Program-made: the position numbers and the translations under genes
Source: Acinetobacter sp. WCHAc010034
GTDB taxonomy: Bacteria > Pseudomonadota > Gammaproteobacteria > Pseudomonadales > Moraxellaceae
Length of the DNA stretch: 64,000 nt
Direction: 5' to 3'
Assembly: GCF_001696615.3 (NCBI RefSeq)
Contig: NZ_CP032279.1
Coordinates: 62,001-126,000 of the forward strand
Shown: piece by piece, positions 51,429 through 60,756 of the stretch
Layout: the number at the start of each line of letters is the position of its first letter
Position numbering within the stretch: position 1 is the first letter of the stretch
The notes under the pieces: generated by a model
The model's input: only the letters and a program-made list of their open reading frames with translations
Database searches by the model: none
What the model was told of the DNA's origin: nothing

Positions 51429-52127
51429 ATGACAAATACGCTTACGGACAACAATCAAATTAAAGTGATTTCTAGTTTCTCTGAACTTATAAATACGAAT
51501 TTCCAAGGAGAAATTAATGCTCTTTGCTGGTCTAGAAGTTTGGCTGGCGATTTTAAAGAAATTGTGAATAAACTTGAGTTAAAAGAAAATATTACAGAAG
51601 TTTCAGTTGACGATCTTTTAGCATTACAACTTTCAGAACATGGTAATTTTGCACGGGAAATTATCCTAAAAGATATTCAGCTATTAACTGATTTCGGCGC
51701 ATCCCCTTCGCTTAATTTACTGAAAAGCTACGAACGGGATGATGAGCTAGATTTTATTTCAACAGATGTATATTCCTATCATATTGATCGCTCACCCATC
51801 GAAACAGATACGTTTTTATGCACCTATCACGGCGCGGCAAGCGATATCCTGCCCAATGATCAAGTAGAACAAAAGATTTTGATTCCAGAAATCCGAGAAA
51901 AACTTAAAAAATTACATGACGGCACAGAAGCAGAATTTGAAACTTTTCTAGAAGAGTATTTTTTTGATTTACATTATCAAGCTAAACCGAATGCAAAACC
52001 TGTGAATTTAGGCTTAGGGCATCTTTGGCGGCTGGCGGTAGATCATCCAACGCAACAGGTTTTACCCTGTGTGCATAGAGCGCCTGCCGAAAATGAAGGT
52101 GAGTACAGGTTGTTATTGATTTGTTAA
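51429..52127 (+). CDS. DUF1826 domain protein
   Basis: A 232-aa cytoplasmic protein. The blocks YSYHIDRSPIETDTFLCTYH and LPCVHRAPAENEGEYRLLLI match DUF1826 (an H-x-D ... TY-x-G region and HR-x-P ... RLLL end). The histidines and aspartate suggest a metal- or substrate-binding cupin-like site. DUF1826 genes often accompany zinc-responsive loci, but no zinc-related neighbour or Zur site is visible here. The function is unknown. Confidence 0.7.
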   Translation: MTNTLTDNNQIKVISSFSELINTNFQGEINALCWSRSLAGDFKEIVNKLELKENITEVSVDDLLALQLSEHGNFAREIILKDIQLLTDFGASPSLNLLKSYERDDELDFISTDVYSYHIDRSPIETDTFLCTYHGAASDILPNDQVEQKILIPEIREKLKKLHDGTEAEFETFLEEYFFDLHYQAKPNAKPVNLGLGHLWRLAVDHPTQQVLPCVHRAPAENEGEYRLLLIC

Positions 52128-52283
52128 ATATTTATTTGATATTAAGAGTTTTTTAATCCTCCCCAACCCTCCTTTTTCAAAGGAGGGAGCATTTTGAAAT
52201 TCAATACGGTATTGAATTCAAAGGGGAGATTTATTAATCAGTCATAATGAAATTACACTTAATAGGAATTAACAAAATCTATC
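52128..52283. terminator. Hairpins between the DUF1826 and TSUP genes
   Basis: CCCTCCTTT/AAAGGAGGG (52167-52175, 52179-52187) is a 9-bp stem with a 3-nt loop, followed by AGCATTTT; a second inverted repeat AATTCAATAC/GTATTGAATT follows. The convergent genes may share it as a terminator. Confidence 0.5.
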
Positions 52284-53084
52284 TCAGCGCAATCCCTTAA
52301 AAAGGAAAAAGCATCCTACGACAAATAACAAGATGGCAAAGCATTTTTTCAGTACGATTGGCGATAAAGCATGCGCTGCTTTTGCACCGAACTTGGCTGT
52401 AAAAAAACTCATTGAGCTTATGCCAATAAAAGCATAAATATGCACAAAGCCAATAGTATTTGGAATATTGACCTGCTCTTTCATACCGAAAAACATAAAG
52501 CCCAAAGCGCCGGCAATGGCTATAGGCAAACCGCATGCAGCGGATGTTCCAACAGCTTTTTGCATGATGACGCCATAATGATTGAGATAAGGCACAGTTA
52601 AGCTTCCTCCCCCAATTCCAAAAATTGCGGATGCAACGCCAATCCCAGTGCCTGCAAATACTTGCTTAGGCGCTGATGGAAGCGCTTTACTCTGATCTAC
52701 TGCCTTTTTTGCGCCAGCAAACATCTGATATGCAACCCAGATCACAAAAACGCCAATGATCAGCTGCAAATGTGTCCCCGAAAGCAATCCGGCAATGCCG
52801 GCGCCGAGAAAAGATCCGATGACCAGCCCAGGCGCCAGATTTTTGAATACAGGCCAAATGACCGCGCCATTTTTATGATGAGCCATCAATGAACTGATAG
52901 ATGTCACGATAATGGTCGCTAATGAAGTTCCTAAAGCTAGATGCATGATAACTTCAGGATCAAAGCCCATTTGCGTAAAGACTGCATACAGCAGCGGCAC
53001 GATGATCAGCCCACCGCCAACACCAAAGAGCCCAGCAGCAAATCCGGCTAATGCGCCTATTGCTAAAAAAATGATTAATTCCAC
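52284..53084 (-). CDS. TSUP (TauE/SafE) family membrane transporter
   Basis: A 266-aa membrane protein with eight hydrophobic segments and the internal repeat of the family: GFAAGLFGVGGGLIIVPLLY in the first half and IGVASAIFGIGGGSLTVPYL in the second. TSUP proteins move sulfonates, sulfite or other small organic anions. It lies 48 bp after the flavin reductase gene in the same direction and so may belong to the mesX-mesD unit, possibly handling sulfur compounds. The substrate is unknown. Confidence 0.88.
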   Translation of the reverse strand: MELIIFLAIGALAGFAAGLFGVGGGLIIVPLLYAVFTQMGFDPEVIMHLALGTSLATIIVTSISSLMAHHKNGAVIWPVFKNLAPGLVIGSFLGAGIAGLLSGTHLQLIIGVFVIWVAYQMFAGAKKAVDQSKALPSAPKQVFAGTGIGVASAIFGIGGGSLTVPYLNHYGVIMQKAVGTSAACGLPIAIAGALGFMFFGMKEQVNIPNTIGFVHIYAFIGISSMSFFTAKFGAKAAHALSPIVLKKCFAILLFVVGCFFLFKGLR

Positions 53085-53131
53085 GGCGTACTTACTTAAG
53101 AGTTTATGTTAAAGAAATGGATGCAGTGAGG

Positions 53132-53626
53132 TTAAGCGGTTTCCGTCTGCCCCACCTGATGATAAGCGCGGTTAAAATAAACTAAGCTTTGATCCTGCTG
53201 GCTTTGCTGAATCGCGACAATACGGCACATGAAAACCGTATGCGTGCCAACTTCTTGAATGTCATCAATCTCACAGTCAAAATTGACCAAAGCATCCTTT
53301 AAAACCGGTGCGCCAGTTTCCAGCTCTGTCCAAACGCCGTGTTTAAAGCGCTCTTCAGAAGTCATTTTGGATGCAAAGACATTGGAAATATGCTGATGCT
53401 GTGCGCCTAAAACATTCACGGTTAAAATTTTATTGTCGACAAAATGTGCATGTGACCGAGACGCTTTATTCATACAGACCAATAATGTCGGCGGTGTATC
53501 CGTAACGCTGCACACAGCCGATGCAGTGAATCCATGACGATCAGCCATGCCTGCCGTAGTCACGACACTCACTGCACTGGTTAACAAAGACATTGCATCT
53601 CTAAAGTCTGTTGCTTCGATCATCAT
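53132..53626 (-). CDS. Flavin reductase (HpaC/RutF-like)
   Basis: A 164-aa protein from the ATG at 53626, with GAGGA 5 bp upstream; the frame is open 8 codons further. FRDAMSLLTSAVSVVTTAG, then GFTASAVCSVTDTPPTLLVC and the later FDCEIDDIQEVGTHTVFMCR are the standard blocks of the flavin-reductase-like FMN-binding domain, which supplies reduced flavin to a two-component monooxygenase. It lies directly downstream of mesD. Since the MesD/MesX methionine synthase needs oxygen, a link to reduced flavin is plausible but not shown. Confidence 0.88.
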   Translation of the reverse strand: MMIEATDFRDAMSLLTSAVSVVTTAGMADRHGFTASAVCSVTDTPPTLLVCMNKASRSHAHFVDNKILTVNVLGAQHQHISNVFASKMTSEERFKHGVWTELETGAPVLKDALVNFDCEIDDIQEVGTHTVFMCRIVAIQQSQQDQSLVYFNRAYHQVGQTETA

Positions 53627-53705
53627 TTTATTCCTCAGTAGAACGGACACATGCTTTTAAATGGAATACGAGCTACCCATTTATCAAACGGGCAGCCCAT
53701 TCGTA

Positions 53706-54752
53706 TTACGCGCTTGCTGCGTATGAAGCTGAAAGCTCTTTACGGATGATTTCCGCGCCTGCGCTTAAGGCATTCAGCTTGCCTCTTGCCACGTGGCGAG
53801 CTAAAGGCGCCATGCCGCAGTTGGTCGAAGGATAGAGTTTATCTGCATCGACAAACTGAAGCGCTTTGCGCAGCGTATTCGCAACTTCCTCAGGTGTTTC
53901 AATGCTATTGCTTGCCACATCAATCGCACCGACCATCACTTTTTTACCGCGGATCAGTTCAATCAGATCCATTGGCACACGAGAGTTTTGGCATTCGAGT
54001 GAAATAATATCAAGCTTAGATTTTTGCAGTTTAGGGAATGATTCTTCGTATTGACGCCATTCATTGCCTAAAGTTTGTTTCCAATCAGTATTGGCTTTAA
54101 TACCATAACCGTAGCAAATGTGTACCGCAGTTTCACATTTCAAACCTTCAAGCGCACGTTCTAAAGTTGCAATACCCCAGTCATTCACTTCATCAAAGAA
54201 TACATTAAATGCGGGTTCATCAAACTGGATAATGTCAACGCCTGCTGCTTCTAACTCTAAAGCTTCTTGGTTGAGGATTTTGGCAAATTCCCAAGCCAAT
54301 TTTTCACGGCTCTTATAATGACCATCAAATAATGTATCAATCATGGTCATTGGACCAGGTAGTGCCCATTTAATTGGCTGTGTGGTCTGGCTACGTAAAA
54401 ACTTGGCATCATTAACAAATACAGGTTGCTTACGAGATACTTCACCCACAACAGATGGCACACTGGCATCGTAACGATTACGAATTCGCATAGTTTCACG
54501 TTTTTCGAAATCGACACCTTCAAGATGTTCAATAAAAGTAGTGACAAAATGCTGGCGGGTTTGCTCGCCATCGCTGACGATATCAATCCCAGCGTGTTGT
54601 TGTTCTTGCAGTGACAAACGTAAAGCATCTTGTTTCGCTTCGAGTAATGCCTCACCTTCGAGTTTCCAAGGTGACCAAAGTTTTTCAGGCTCTGCAAGCC
54701 AAGACGGTTTCGGTAAGCTGCCAGCCGTTGATGTCGGTAATAAAATTGCCAT
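53706..54752 (-). CDS. mesD: Core-type folate-independent methionine synthase MesD
   Basis: A 348-aa protein equivalent to the catalytic C-terminal barrel of MetE, without the N-terminal folate domain. Zinc ligands are seen in CETAVHICYGYGI (His-x-Cys), the Glu in DIISLECQNSR and the Cys in KLYPSTNCGMAPL; IVSDGEQTRQHFV is the homocysteine-binding block. Price and co-workers described core methionine synthases of this type (MesD) that need the DUF1852 partner MesX and oxygen, in Acinetobacter. The mesX gene is directly upstream (36 bp), so the assignment is strong. The methyl donor is unknown. Confidence 0.85.
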   Translation of the reverse strand: MAILLPTSTAGSLPKPSWLAEPEKLWSPWKLEGEALLEAKQDALRLSLQEQQHAGIDIVSDGEQTRQHFVTTFIEHLEGVDFEKRETMRIRNRYDASVPSVVGEVSRKQPVFVNDAKFLRSQTTQPIKWALPGPMTMIDTLFDGHYKSREKLAWEFAKILNQEALELEAAGVDIIQFDEPAFNVFFDEVNDWGIATLERALEGLKCETAVHICYGYGIKANTDWKQTLGNEWRQYEESFPKLQKSKLDIISLECQNSRVPMDLIELIRGKKVMVGAIDVASNSIETPEEVANTLRKALQFVDADKLYPSTNCGMAPLARHVARGKLNALSAGAEIIRKELSASYAASA

Positions 54753-54788
54753 TTTAAATCTCTATTTCTATATTCTGTTTCAGATAAA

Positions 54789-55781
54789 TTAAGCAGCGTT
54801 GCTGTCTGCGGTGTAATTGGCAGCCCATTGCTCAAGAACGTCTTGATAAGGCTTGATAAAGTTTTCTTCCGTCCATTTGCCTTGCTTGACTGCGAGCTGG
54901 CCGCGTTCAACACGGTCATAGACGATTCGCGTTAATGAGTAATCCGGGTACTCCAGGCTGGCCTGATAGACTTGCGCCGCTGATGAATTTGCGTTGTAGA
55001 TTTCAGGGCGATAAATCTTTTGGAAGGTTTCCATGGTGCTGATCGCGCTGATCAGCTCAAAGTCGGTGTAATCGCGCAGCAAATCGCCCGCAAAATAGAA
55101 TGCTAAAGGCGCAGCGCTGCCTTTCGGCATAAAGAAGCGGACCTGTAGGCCCATTTTATGGAAATACTCATCGGTACGGGAGTATTGGTCTTGCTTATAC
55201 TCAACACCCAAAATCGGATGTTCATTGGTCGTGCGGTGATAAGTCCGGGCCGTTGAAACACTCAGGCAAATCACAGGCTGCTGATTAAACGCTGCTTTAA
55301 AAGTTTCTGAGTTCACCAAGTATTGATACAGCTTGCCATGCAAATCGCCAAAACCTTCAGGCGCATACGAAGTCGAGTTCTCTTTATTATGCTCTTTAAG
55401 CACCACGCTGAAATCATAGTCACGCACATAAGATGAAAAGCTGTTGCCAATCATGCCCTCAATACGCTGATTGGTGTGATGATCTGTAATTGTGCTTTTC
55501 AGCATTTCAATGATCGGGAACGCGTTGCCATTGCCTTCAATATCTAAATCTGCAGAAATGATGTCAATTTCAAGTGAATAGCGGTCGCCATTCGGGTTGT
55601 CTGATTGCGCTAAGGCATTGAAGCGGTTATTAATCATGCGAAGCGTATTGCGCAGGTTCTGCTCACGGCTTTCACCGCGCGCCAAGTTGGCAAAGTTAGT
55701 TGTTAGGCGTGTGCTATCTGCTGGCTGATAGTTTTCATCAAAACGAATGCGTTTAATTGAACATGCAAACTCTGTACTCAT
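54789..55781 (-). CDS. mesX: DUF1852 protein, MesD partner MesX
   Basis: A 330-aa DUF1852 protein, normal length (opening STEFACSIKRIRFDENYQPA; later MINNRFNALAQSDNPNGDRY and FEDLI-like region seen as FELISAISTMETFQKIYRPE). MesX is required for methionine synthesis by MesD in aerobic bacteria and may help deliver the methyl group. It heads the unit mesX-mesD-flavin reductase-TSUP. A DUF1852/MetE-core neighbour pair is diagnostic. No recognisable catalytic motif is present. Confidence 0.85.
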   Translation of the reverse strand: MSTEFACSIKRIRFDENYQPADSTRLTTNFANLARGESREQNLRNTLRMINNRFNALAQSDNPNGDRYSLEIDIISADLDIEGNGNAFPIIEMLKSTITDHHTNQRIEGMIGNSFSSYVRDYDFSVVLKEHNKENSTSYAPEGFGDLHGKLYQYLVNSETFKAAFNQQPVICLSVSTARTYHRTTNEHPILGVEYKQDQYSRTDEYFHKMGLQVRFFMPKGSAAPLAFYFAGDLLRDYTDFELISAISTMETFQKIYRPEIYNANSSAAQVYQASLEYPDYSLTRIVYDRVERGQLAVKQGKWTEENFIKPYQDVLEQWAANYTADSNAA

Positions 55782-56261
55782 GGTGATCCGCTACCCTAAT
55801 TTCTAAAATAAAAGCAAAATTTCTGTATGCAGTAATTTATACTTGAAACAGAACATGAATAAAAATGATTTAATCTAACACCAAGATGAGCAGAATTCAT
55901 GTTTGAGAATTCTGCTGTAATTTTTGAGAAGGAATTTCACAAACAGGCAAATCAGATGGTTCGAGATGAATGCTGTGGTTTAAATCAAAAATAAATTAAT
56001 AAGCATTTGAATTATATGTATTATTTTTCTTCTTAAGTTATGAGCTGAATTTTAGCTAAGCATAAGTTAAATGAGGTTCAGGATAGGTGCGCTGCGCAAG
56101 GCATCTGCCGACTACAGCTCAGCATTATGAATCTGCATAAACAGCATCCACAATGCCAAGCTGAGCAAGCTGATAGACTTTATCTAATTCAAAGCCCTGA
56201 AATAAAAATCAATCAAAAGTTTTGGCCAGCGCTTTAAGCCTGATCAGGCTTAATCCTTAAA
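55782..56261. other. Intergenic region with a third copy of the intergenic repeat
   Basis: 480 bp between mesX and the TonB receptor. From about 56098, GGCATCTGCCGACTACAGCT followed by CAGCATTATGAATC is a copy of the repeat that the transposon interrupts elsewhere, with a weak GCTCAGC/GCTGAGC stem. The promoter of mesX should lie near 55790-55900. No gene is seen. Confidence 0.5.
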
Positions 56262-58865
56262 TTAAAATTTCTGAGAAATGCTTAATTTATAATCCCGGCC
56301 GGTACCGGTCATATATTCTCCCAAATACATTTTGTAGTCCCGGTTAAATAGGTTGTCGATAGAGAAGTTCAGGACAGGCCCCTTTTCCCCAGCCGGCTGC
56401 CATTCTGCGTATACGCTATGCAGTGAATAGCCTTTTGTTTTTGGTAAAGAAAATGAGGTTGCGGATATCGATTTATCATGATCAGAAAGGCGCCGGTTTT
56501 GAGCATCAACAAAAGTTCCCCGCCATCCCATAGTTAAATGATGTTCTAGAACATTTACCCCCAAAGTAGCCGTTGCTTTCTTCGGTGGAATATCAATCAT
56601 CCATGTTTTTTGGTCAAACCACGGGTTCACAGGTGAATTGTCATGCTGGCCGCGAATATAGGAATACGTTAAGCCAGTAAACCAAGTCGGCTGGTTGTAG
56701 AAAACCTCAGCTTCATAGGCTTTAACCGTATAATCTGTGGCATTGCGATAGCCGCTGCTGTCATGATTGCCATTGCACGCATCTGCATTTGATGAGCCGC
56801 CTTGCGCAATAATATCCGCCTGCGCTTTACACAAAACGGAACGGGTGCGGAAAATCTGGTCCGAACCGCGGTTGCGGTGATAAGTTAAGCGCACCTGCAA
56901 ATGGTCGTCATCTGCCAATACATCATCAAAGTTCATCTCACTGCCTAAGCGGACTGCCAGCATTTTTTCAGGTTTCAAAGATAAGCTCGTTGCTGCGATT
57001 TTTCCGCCTGGCGCATCGACAGAATACTGTTCATCAATGCGCGGAGCGCGCCATGTTTTGCTTATATTGGCAAACCAGGTTAAATAATCCGCCTGCTGCC
57101 AGGCCAAAGCTAAGCGCGGAGACCATCCTGTATAAGTTTTATCTGCATAAATATGCCCTGAAGAAACGGTATTGAACCTTGGGGCTTTGTTGCCGTAGCC
57201 TTGATTTTTAATCGCATCGTACCGCAGAGAAGGCGTAATCGTCACGGCGCCAATTTGATATTGATCCTCCGCAAATGCGCTATACATTTGCTGATCACCG
57301 GCAGGCATGTAGTTTGGCTCATAATAGCCGTAATTATATTCTGCATCGTTATCTTTGGATTTCACATGCATCAAAGATTTTTGCTTCATCTTCTGATACT
57401 GTGCGCCCACTTTAACTTTATGCGTCCCATACGCCGTTTTAAAATCACTGATATTCAATAACTTTAAAGCCGTATTGGCATAATTGACCCAGCTTTCATT
57501 GCCTAAATTCCCTACGGCGCCTGCAGTAGAGCTAGGCAAGCGGGTATCATGCTGCTTGGTTTCAGAATATGAAGCCGTTGCTTTAAAGTTTAAATAAGGA
57601 TTGTCGGCGGGGTCCAGCTCATAGCTTGCAGAATAGCTGGTATCTGTTTGATCGCGGTAAACTAATTTGCGTTTCCAGGCTTCATCATAGCCGTATTTTT
57701 TAATATCCGTTTCTGTTGGAACCGCATCCTGATCGCGCATGGCCGCAAAAGGTTCCCAGCCCCGATGCCCGCTGCGCATGGCATTTAAAGAGATTTTTTG
57801 GCCGTCTGCAGGGTGGAGATTGAGTTTCGCCAAATAAGTATCCTGCTCCTGTGCAGAATATAAAAATTTGCTGCCGTCAGGCCGCTTTACGTCCCCGCTG
57901 TCCCGCTTGGTGTAATAAAGCATGCCGTCAGCCAACTGATTCTCAGCCCGGCCATATACGGCGCCGGTATAGGTGTTTTGACTGTTATTTGAAAAACGCG
58001 AATATTTTAAGAATGTGCCAAAATTTTTATCCTCTTTCAGCAAATCAGCGGCGTCTTTAGTTTCTAAAGTAACTTTGCCGCCGAAACCGCCATTTCCGAC
58101 TTTAACATTATGCGGGCCTTTATCTACGGTGATTTTCTTTAAAATTTCAGGCTCAATAAATACTGAACCCTGCCGGTATTTATCAAAACTTTTAACGGAA
58201 TCATCCAGCGTAATGGGAACATCCGCCACTCCGCCCATGCCTAAGATGTTAATGGTTTGGCCGCCCGGACGCGGAGACCCTGCCGAACCGACACTGGGCA
58301 TATTATCCAGAAACTGCGCGACATTGTTCGCCTGATAGCGGTCAATCGCTTTCTGGTTCAGCACGCTCTGCCCGAATTTTATGGTGTCTTTCTGCTCCGC
58401 CTCAACCACAATCGGCGTCATCTGATAAGTCTGATTCTGGCCGCTTATGCTGGACGGCGCCGCCGGCTTTGACGCTTCTGCTTTAGCGGCGGTATTGGCT
58501 GAGGCTAAAGCAGCCGGTTGCGCCGCAGGCTTTTCCGTCAGCACATACCCGGCTGCGGTTTTTTGAATCTCAAATGGCGTATTCTGCACCAGTACAGCAA
58601 AGAGCTGATCCGGCGTATATCTGCCCTTAAGTGCCTGAACTTGATAGCGGCCGGTTTTTGCGGAATTCAGCAATAGCGACACATTGGCCTGCTGCGCCAA
58701 GCTGTTTAAAGCCTGCGTGAGTGATCCGCTTTGGACTTGGTAGAAAGCTGCCGGCGCAGCGGCATCAGCATAAGTTTGCGTGCTGATGACGCCCATGGAT
58801 AAGGCTATGGCCGCTGCCAGCGCGAGCGGCTTGACTGCAATTTTTTGATACAGGGATTGAGGCAT
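56262..58865 (-). CDS. TonB-dependent receptor with STN domain (heme/siderophore uptake)
   Basis: An 867-aa outer-membrane receptor from the ATG at 58865. After a signal peptide (LALAAAIALSMGVISTQTYA) comes an N-terminal STN signalling domain (YQVQSGSLTQALNSLAQQA ... PFEIQKTAAGYVL), then a plug (VVEAEQKDTIKFGQ; VDKGPHNVKVGNGGFGGKV) and a 22-strand barrel ending in a terminal Phe (YKLSISQKF). The STN domain transmits ligand binding to FecR. The plug region and barrel resemble the heme-receptor branch. A Fur-type box lies about 20 bp upstream, so expression is iron-repressed. It follows fecI-fecR. Confidence 0.88.
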   Translation of the reverse strand: MPQSLYQKIAVKPLALAAAIALSMGVISTQTYADAAAPAAFYQVQSGSLTQALNSLAQQANVSLLLNSAKTGRYQVQALKGRYTPDQLFAVLVQNTPFEIQKTAAGYVLTEKPAAQPAALASANTAAKAEASKPAAPSSISGQNQTYQMTPIVVEAEQKDTIKFGQSVLNQKAIDRYQANNVAQFLDNMPSVGSAGSPRPGGQTINILGMGGVADVPITLDDSVKSFDKYRQGSVFIEPEILKKITVDKGPHNVKVGNGGFGGKVTLETKDAADLLKEDKNFGTFLKYSRFSNNSQNTYTGAVYGRAENQLADGMLYYTKRDSGDVKRPDGSKFLYSAQEQDTYLAKLNLHPADGQKISLNAMRSGHRGWEPFAAMRDQDAVPTETDIKKYGYDEAWKRKLVYRDQTDTSYSASYELDPADNPYLNFKATASYSETKQHDTRLPSSTAGAVGNLGNESWVNYANTALKLLNISDFKTAYGTHKVKVGAQYQKMKQKSLMHVKSKDNDAEYNYGYYEPNYMPAGDQQMYSAFAEDQYQIGAVTITPSLRYDAIKNQGYGNKAPRFNTVSSGHIYADKTYTGWSPRLALAWQQADYLTWFANISKTWRAPRIDEQYSVDAPGGKIAATSLSLKPEKMLAVRLGSEMNFDDVLADDDHLQVRLTYHRNRGSDQIFRTRSVLCKAQADIIAQGGSSNADACNGNHDSSGYRNATDYTVKAYEAEVFYNQPTWFTGLTYSYIRGQHDNSPVNPWFDQKTWMIDIPPKKATATLGVNVLEHHLTMGWRGTFVDAQNRRLSDHDKSISATSFSLPKTKGYSLHSVYAEWQPAGEKGPVLNFSIDNLFNRDYKMYLGEYMTGTGRDYKLSISQKF

Positions 58866-58884
58866 TCGATATTCACCGCAAGTC

Positions 58885-58903
58885 AAATGATAATCATTAA
58901 CTT
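58885..58903 (-). promoter_or_regulatory. Fur box upstream of the TonB receptor
   Basis: AAATGATAATCATTAACTT contains the core TGATAATCATTA, close to the 19-bp Fur consensus GATAATGATAATCATTATC. It lies 20 bp before the receptor start. Confidence 0.7.
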
Positions 58904-58956
58904 TGTTCAGTTGTAAAAAATAATCTGTGTTCTAAGCTGTATGACGAAGCAGACAG

Positions 58957-58987
58957 CAAAAAACCGCAATGAATTGCGGTTTTTTTT
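58957..58987 (-). terminator. Terminator between fecR and the receptor gene
   Basis: ACCGCAAT/ATTGCGGT with a 2-nt (GA) centre and A/T runs on both sides works in either direction. It separates the fecI-fecR unit from the receptor, which then needs its own (Fur-controlled) promoter. Confidence 0.85.
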
Positions 58988-59003
58988 AAAAAAAATTTAA
59001 GAT

Positions 59004-59993
59004 TTATTCATTTGCTGTTATCCAAATCACACCGCTGCCAAGCTTTCTGATGTTTAACTGCGGGTGCTGAACCATCAGCAGGCTCAGGGTTTTATCCAAG
59101 TCCTGCCGGGTATTAATGACGCCGCTGACTTTGTAGCGGCTTAGCGCGGAATGATTGAATACTAGGTACTGATGATGATAGCGCCCTAAGCGCGTGAGCA
59201 GGTCGGGCAGCGGCAGATTATCCGCCAGTATCTGATGCTTTTGCCAAGCCAGCTCAGCCGATGGAATATTCAAGGCGGATATTTCACTCAGGCCCTGCGC
59301 ATCCGCAGTTATGGCTTCACCCTGCTGAACCACTTTCAGCGCATGGCTTGCACCAGATGAACGGGTTTCCACTTTGGAATGCAGCATGCTTAAAGTGCTG
59401 CTGCTTGCATACTGATGAACAATAAACCGCGTGCCCAGCGCCTTAAAATCCGCCTGAGGCGTATGAATGACCAAAGGCCGGTTTCGGTCTTTGGCGACAT
59501 CAATATATAGGTCGCCCTGCACTAAATTGATCTGCCTTTTTTCAGGCTTAAAATCCAGCTTAATCGCCGATTTTGCGCCTAAAGTAATTTTGGAGCCGTC
59601 TTCCAGAATAAATGACTGCATCTCTCCAGTATCGGTTTTAAAGTCTGCAGTATAGTAAGAAAAAACAGCTGAATTGTGCGCGATGTATCCCGCGGCCCCC
59701 ACGCAGAGGCAAAGCATGAATGCCTTGGTGAAGAGCTGCTGAATCTGCCGTGCGCTTTGCCGGCTCACCTGCATGGAGCTCTGAATATTCTGGCTGGCAA
59801 TGCCGTGAGTGACTGAAAGCTGCTGCATGGTTTCAGAAAAATTCAGCATCTGATCCAATTGGCCCTGATATTCCGGATGCCGGCTTTTCCAGGCTTCAAA
59901 CTCAATTTGCGCTTGCTGGCGTTCATCCGGGTCATCCGCATTTAAGCGGATAATCCATAACGCCATGTCTTTGCGCAGCTGTTTAGCGTCCAT
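59004..59993 (-). CDS. fecR: FecR-type anti-sigma factor/signal transducer
   Basis: A 329-aa inner-membrane protein from the ATG at 59993 (GGGAAAA upstream); the frame opens 12 codons earlier. The N-terminal cytoplasmic domain (KDMALWIIRLNADDPDERQQ) is the DUF4880-type part that binds the sigma factor, one hydrophobic segment at about 92-110 follows, and the periplasmic part contains the FecR domain (SFILEDGSKITLGAKSAIKL, then VQGDLYIDVAKDRNRPLVI). It relays the receptor STN signal to FecI. It overlaps fecI by 11 bp, so the two are coupled. Confidence 0.92.
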   Translation of the reverse strand: MDAKQLRKDMALWIIRLNADDPDERQQAQIEFEAWKSRHPEYQGQLDQMLNFSETMQQLSVTHGIASQNIQSSMQVSRQSARQIQQLFTKAFMLCLCVGAAGYIAHNSAVFSYYTADFKTDTGEMQSFILEDGSKITLGAKSAIKLDFKPEKRQINLVQGDLYIDVAKDRNRPLVIHTPQADFKALGTRFIVHQYASSSTLSMLHSKVETRSSGASHALKVVQQGEAITADAQGLSEISALNIPSAELAWQKHQILADNLPLPDLLTRLGRYHHQYLVFNHSALSRYKVSGVINTRQDLDKTLSLLMVQHPQLNIRKLGSGVIWITANE

Positions 59994-60531
59994 TTTTCCC
60001 AAGCTCAGGCAGGTTATTTCCCGCCTCATAGCAGAGTTGCAGGCATTCGGCCAAATACAGCTGCGTTGTGCGTAAAGATTTCCCTATTTCCGCTGCAACC
60101 TCACTTTGGCTGCAGCCTTCAAAGTAATACAGCAGAAAAGCTTTCCGGGTGAGCGCCGCCGTATTCTGCAAAGCAACGGTCAGGAAGTCTAAGATGAGTA
60201 CCGCCTCTTCAATCTGATTTGAGGAAATCAGCATCTCCTGATCATCCGCCTGCTGCTTCAGCGTTTCCAGATAATTCTGTTCCAGCATATAGCGGCGCTG
60301 CTTATCAATAAGCAGATGTTTTGCAACATTGACCAAATAAGCGCGCGGTTCCTGAATGGCAAGCAGCTGTTTGGTTTGCAGCAGTTTTACAAAAGTATCC
60401 TGAACTAGATCGGCAGCATTGAACGGATGGCGGATGCGCCGGCTCAGCCACTGCTGCAGCCAGTCATGATGGTCTAAATACATGTCTTGCAGCAGCTGCT
60501 GCCTTGATTGAGTTGAGGGCGCTTGAATCAT
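59983..60531 (-). CDS. fecI: FecI-type ECF sigma factor
   Basis: A 182-aa extracytoplasmic-function sigma factor. Region 2 is HPFNAADLVQDTFVKLLQTK and region 4 is AFLLYYFEGCSQSEVAAEIG followed by KSLRTTQLYLAECLQLCYEA, both typical of the FecI group. The ATG at 60531 is chosen; a TTG at 60555 is also open. It should direct RNA polymerase to the promoter of the receptor gene when the receptor is occupied. A Fur-like box lies just upstream, so the whole circuit is iron-regulated. Confidence 0.93.
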   Translation of the reverse strand: MIQAPSTQSRQQLLQDMYLDHHDWLQQWLSRRIRHPFNAADLVQDTFVKLLQTKQLLAIQEPRAYLVNVAKHLLIDKQRRYMLEQNYLETLKQQADDQEMLISSNQIEEAVLILDFLTVALQNTAALTRKAFLLYYFEGCSQSEVAAEIGKSLRTTQLYLAECLQLCYEAGNNLPELGKNGR

Positions 60532-60554
60532 GGGGAGAAATACAGGGAGATACA

Positions 60555-60576
60555 AATAATAATAATTATCGTTTAC
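60555..60576 (-). promoter_or_regulatory. Fur-like box upstream of fecI
   Basis: Read on the minus strand, GATAATTATTATTATT matches the repeated GATAAT hexamers of Fur sites. It overlaps the 5' leader of fecI. Confidence 0.55.
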
Positions 60577-60698
60577 ATATTTGGTTTTGTAAATGATCTT
60601 CTGCTAAAGAACTTTTTTGGCTAAAAAATGCGGTTCCTATTGCGCATTATTGAGCGCTCATTCGTCATAGCCTAGGTATCCCCTTGTTTAAATAAACT

Positions 60699-60721
60699 AA
60701 GGCCACTTTAAAGCGGCCTTT
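60699..60721. terminator. Hairpin between the hydrolase operon and fecI
   Basis: AAGGCC/GGCCTT with an inner CTTTAAAG palindrome. It lies downstream of the 60757 hydrolase gene and is a likely terminator for that unit. Confidence 0.55.
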
Positions 60722-60756
60722 CGAAATAGCTTAAAAGGAAATGAAAGTATTGATCG

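Noticed and set aside
57851..58472. Several plus-strand frames within the TonB receptor gene
   Set aside because: Antisense to conserved plug-domain coding sequence; no ribosome sites.
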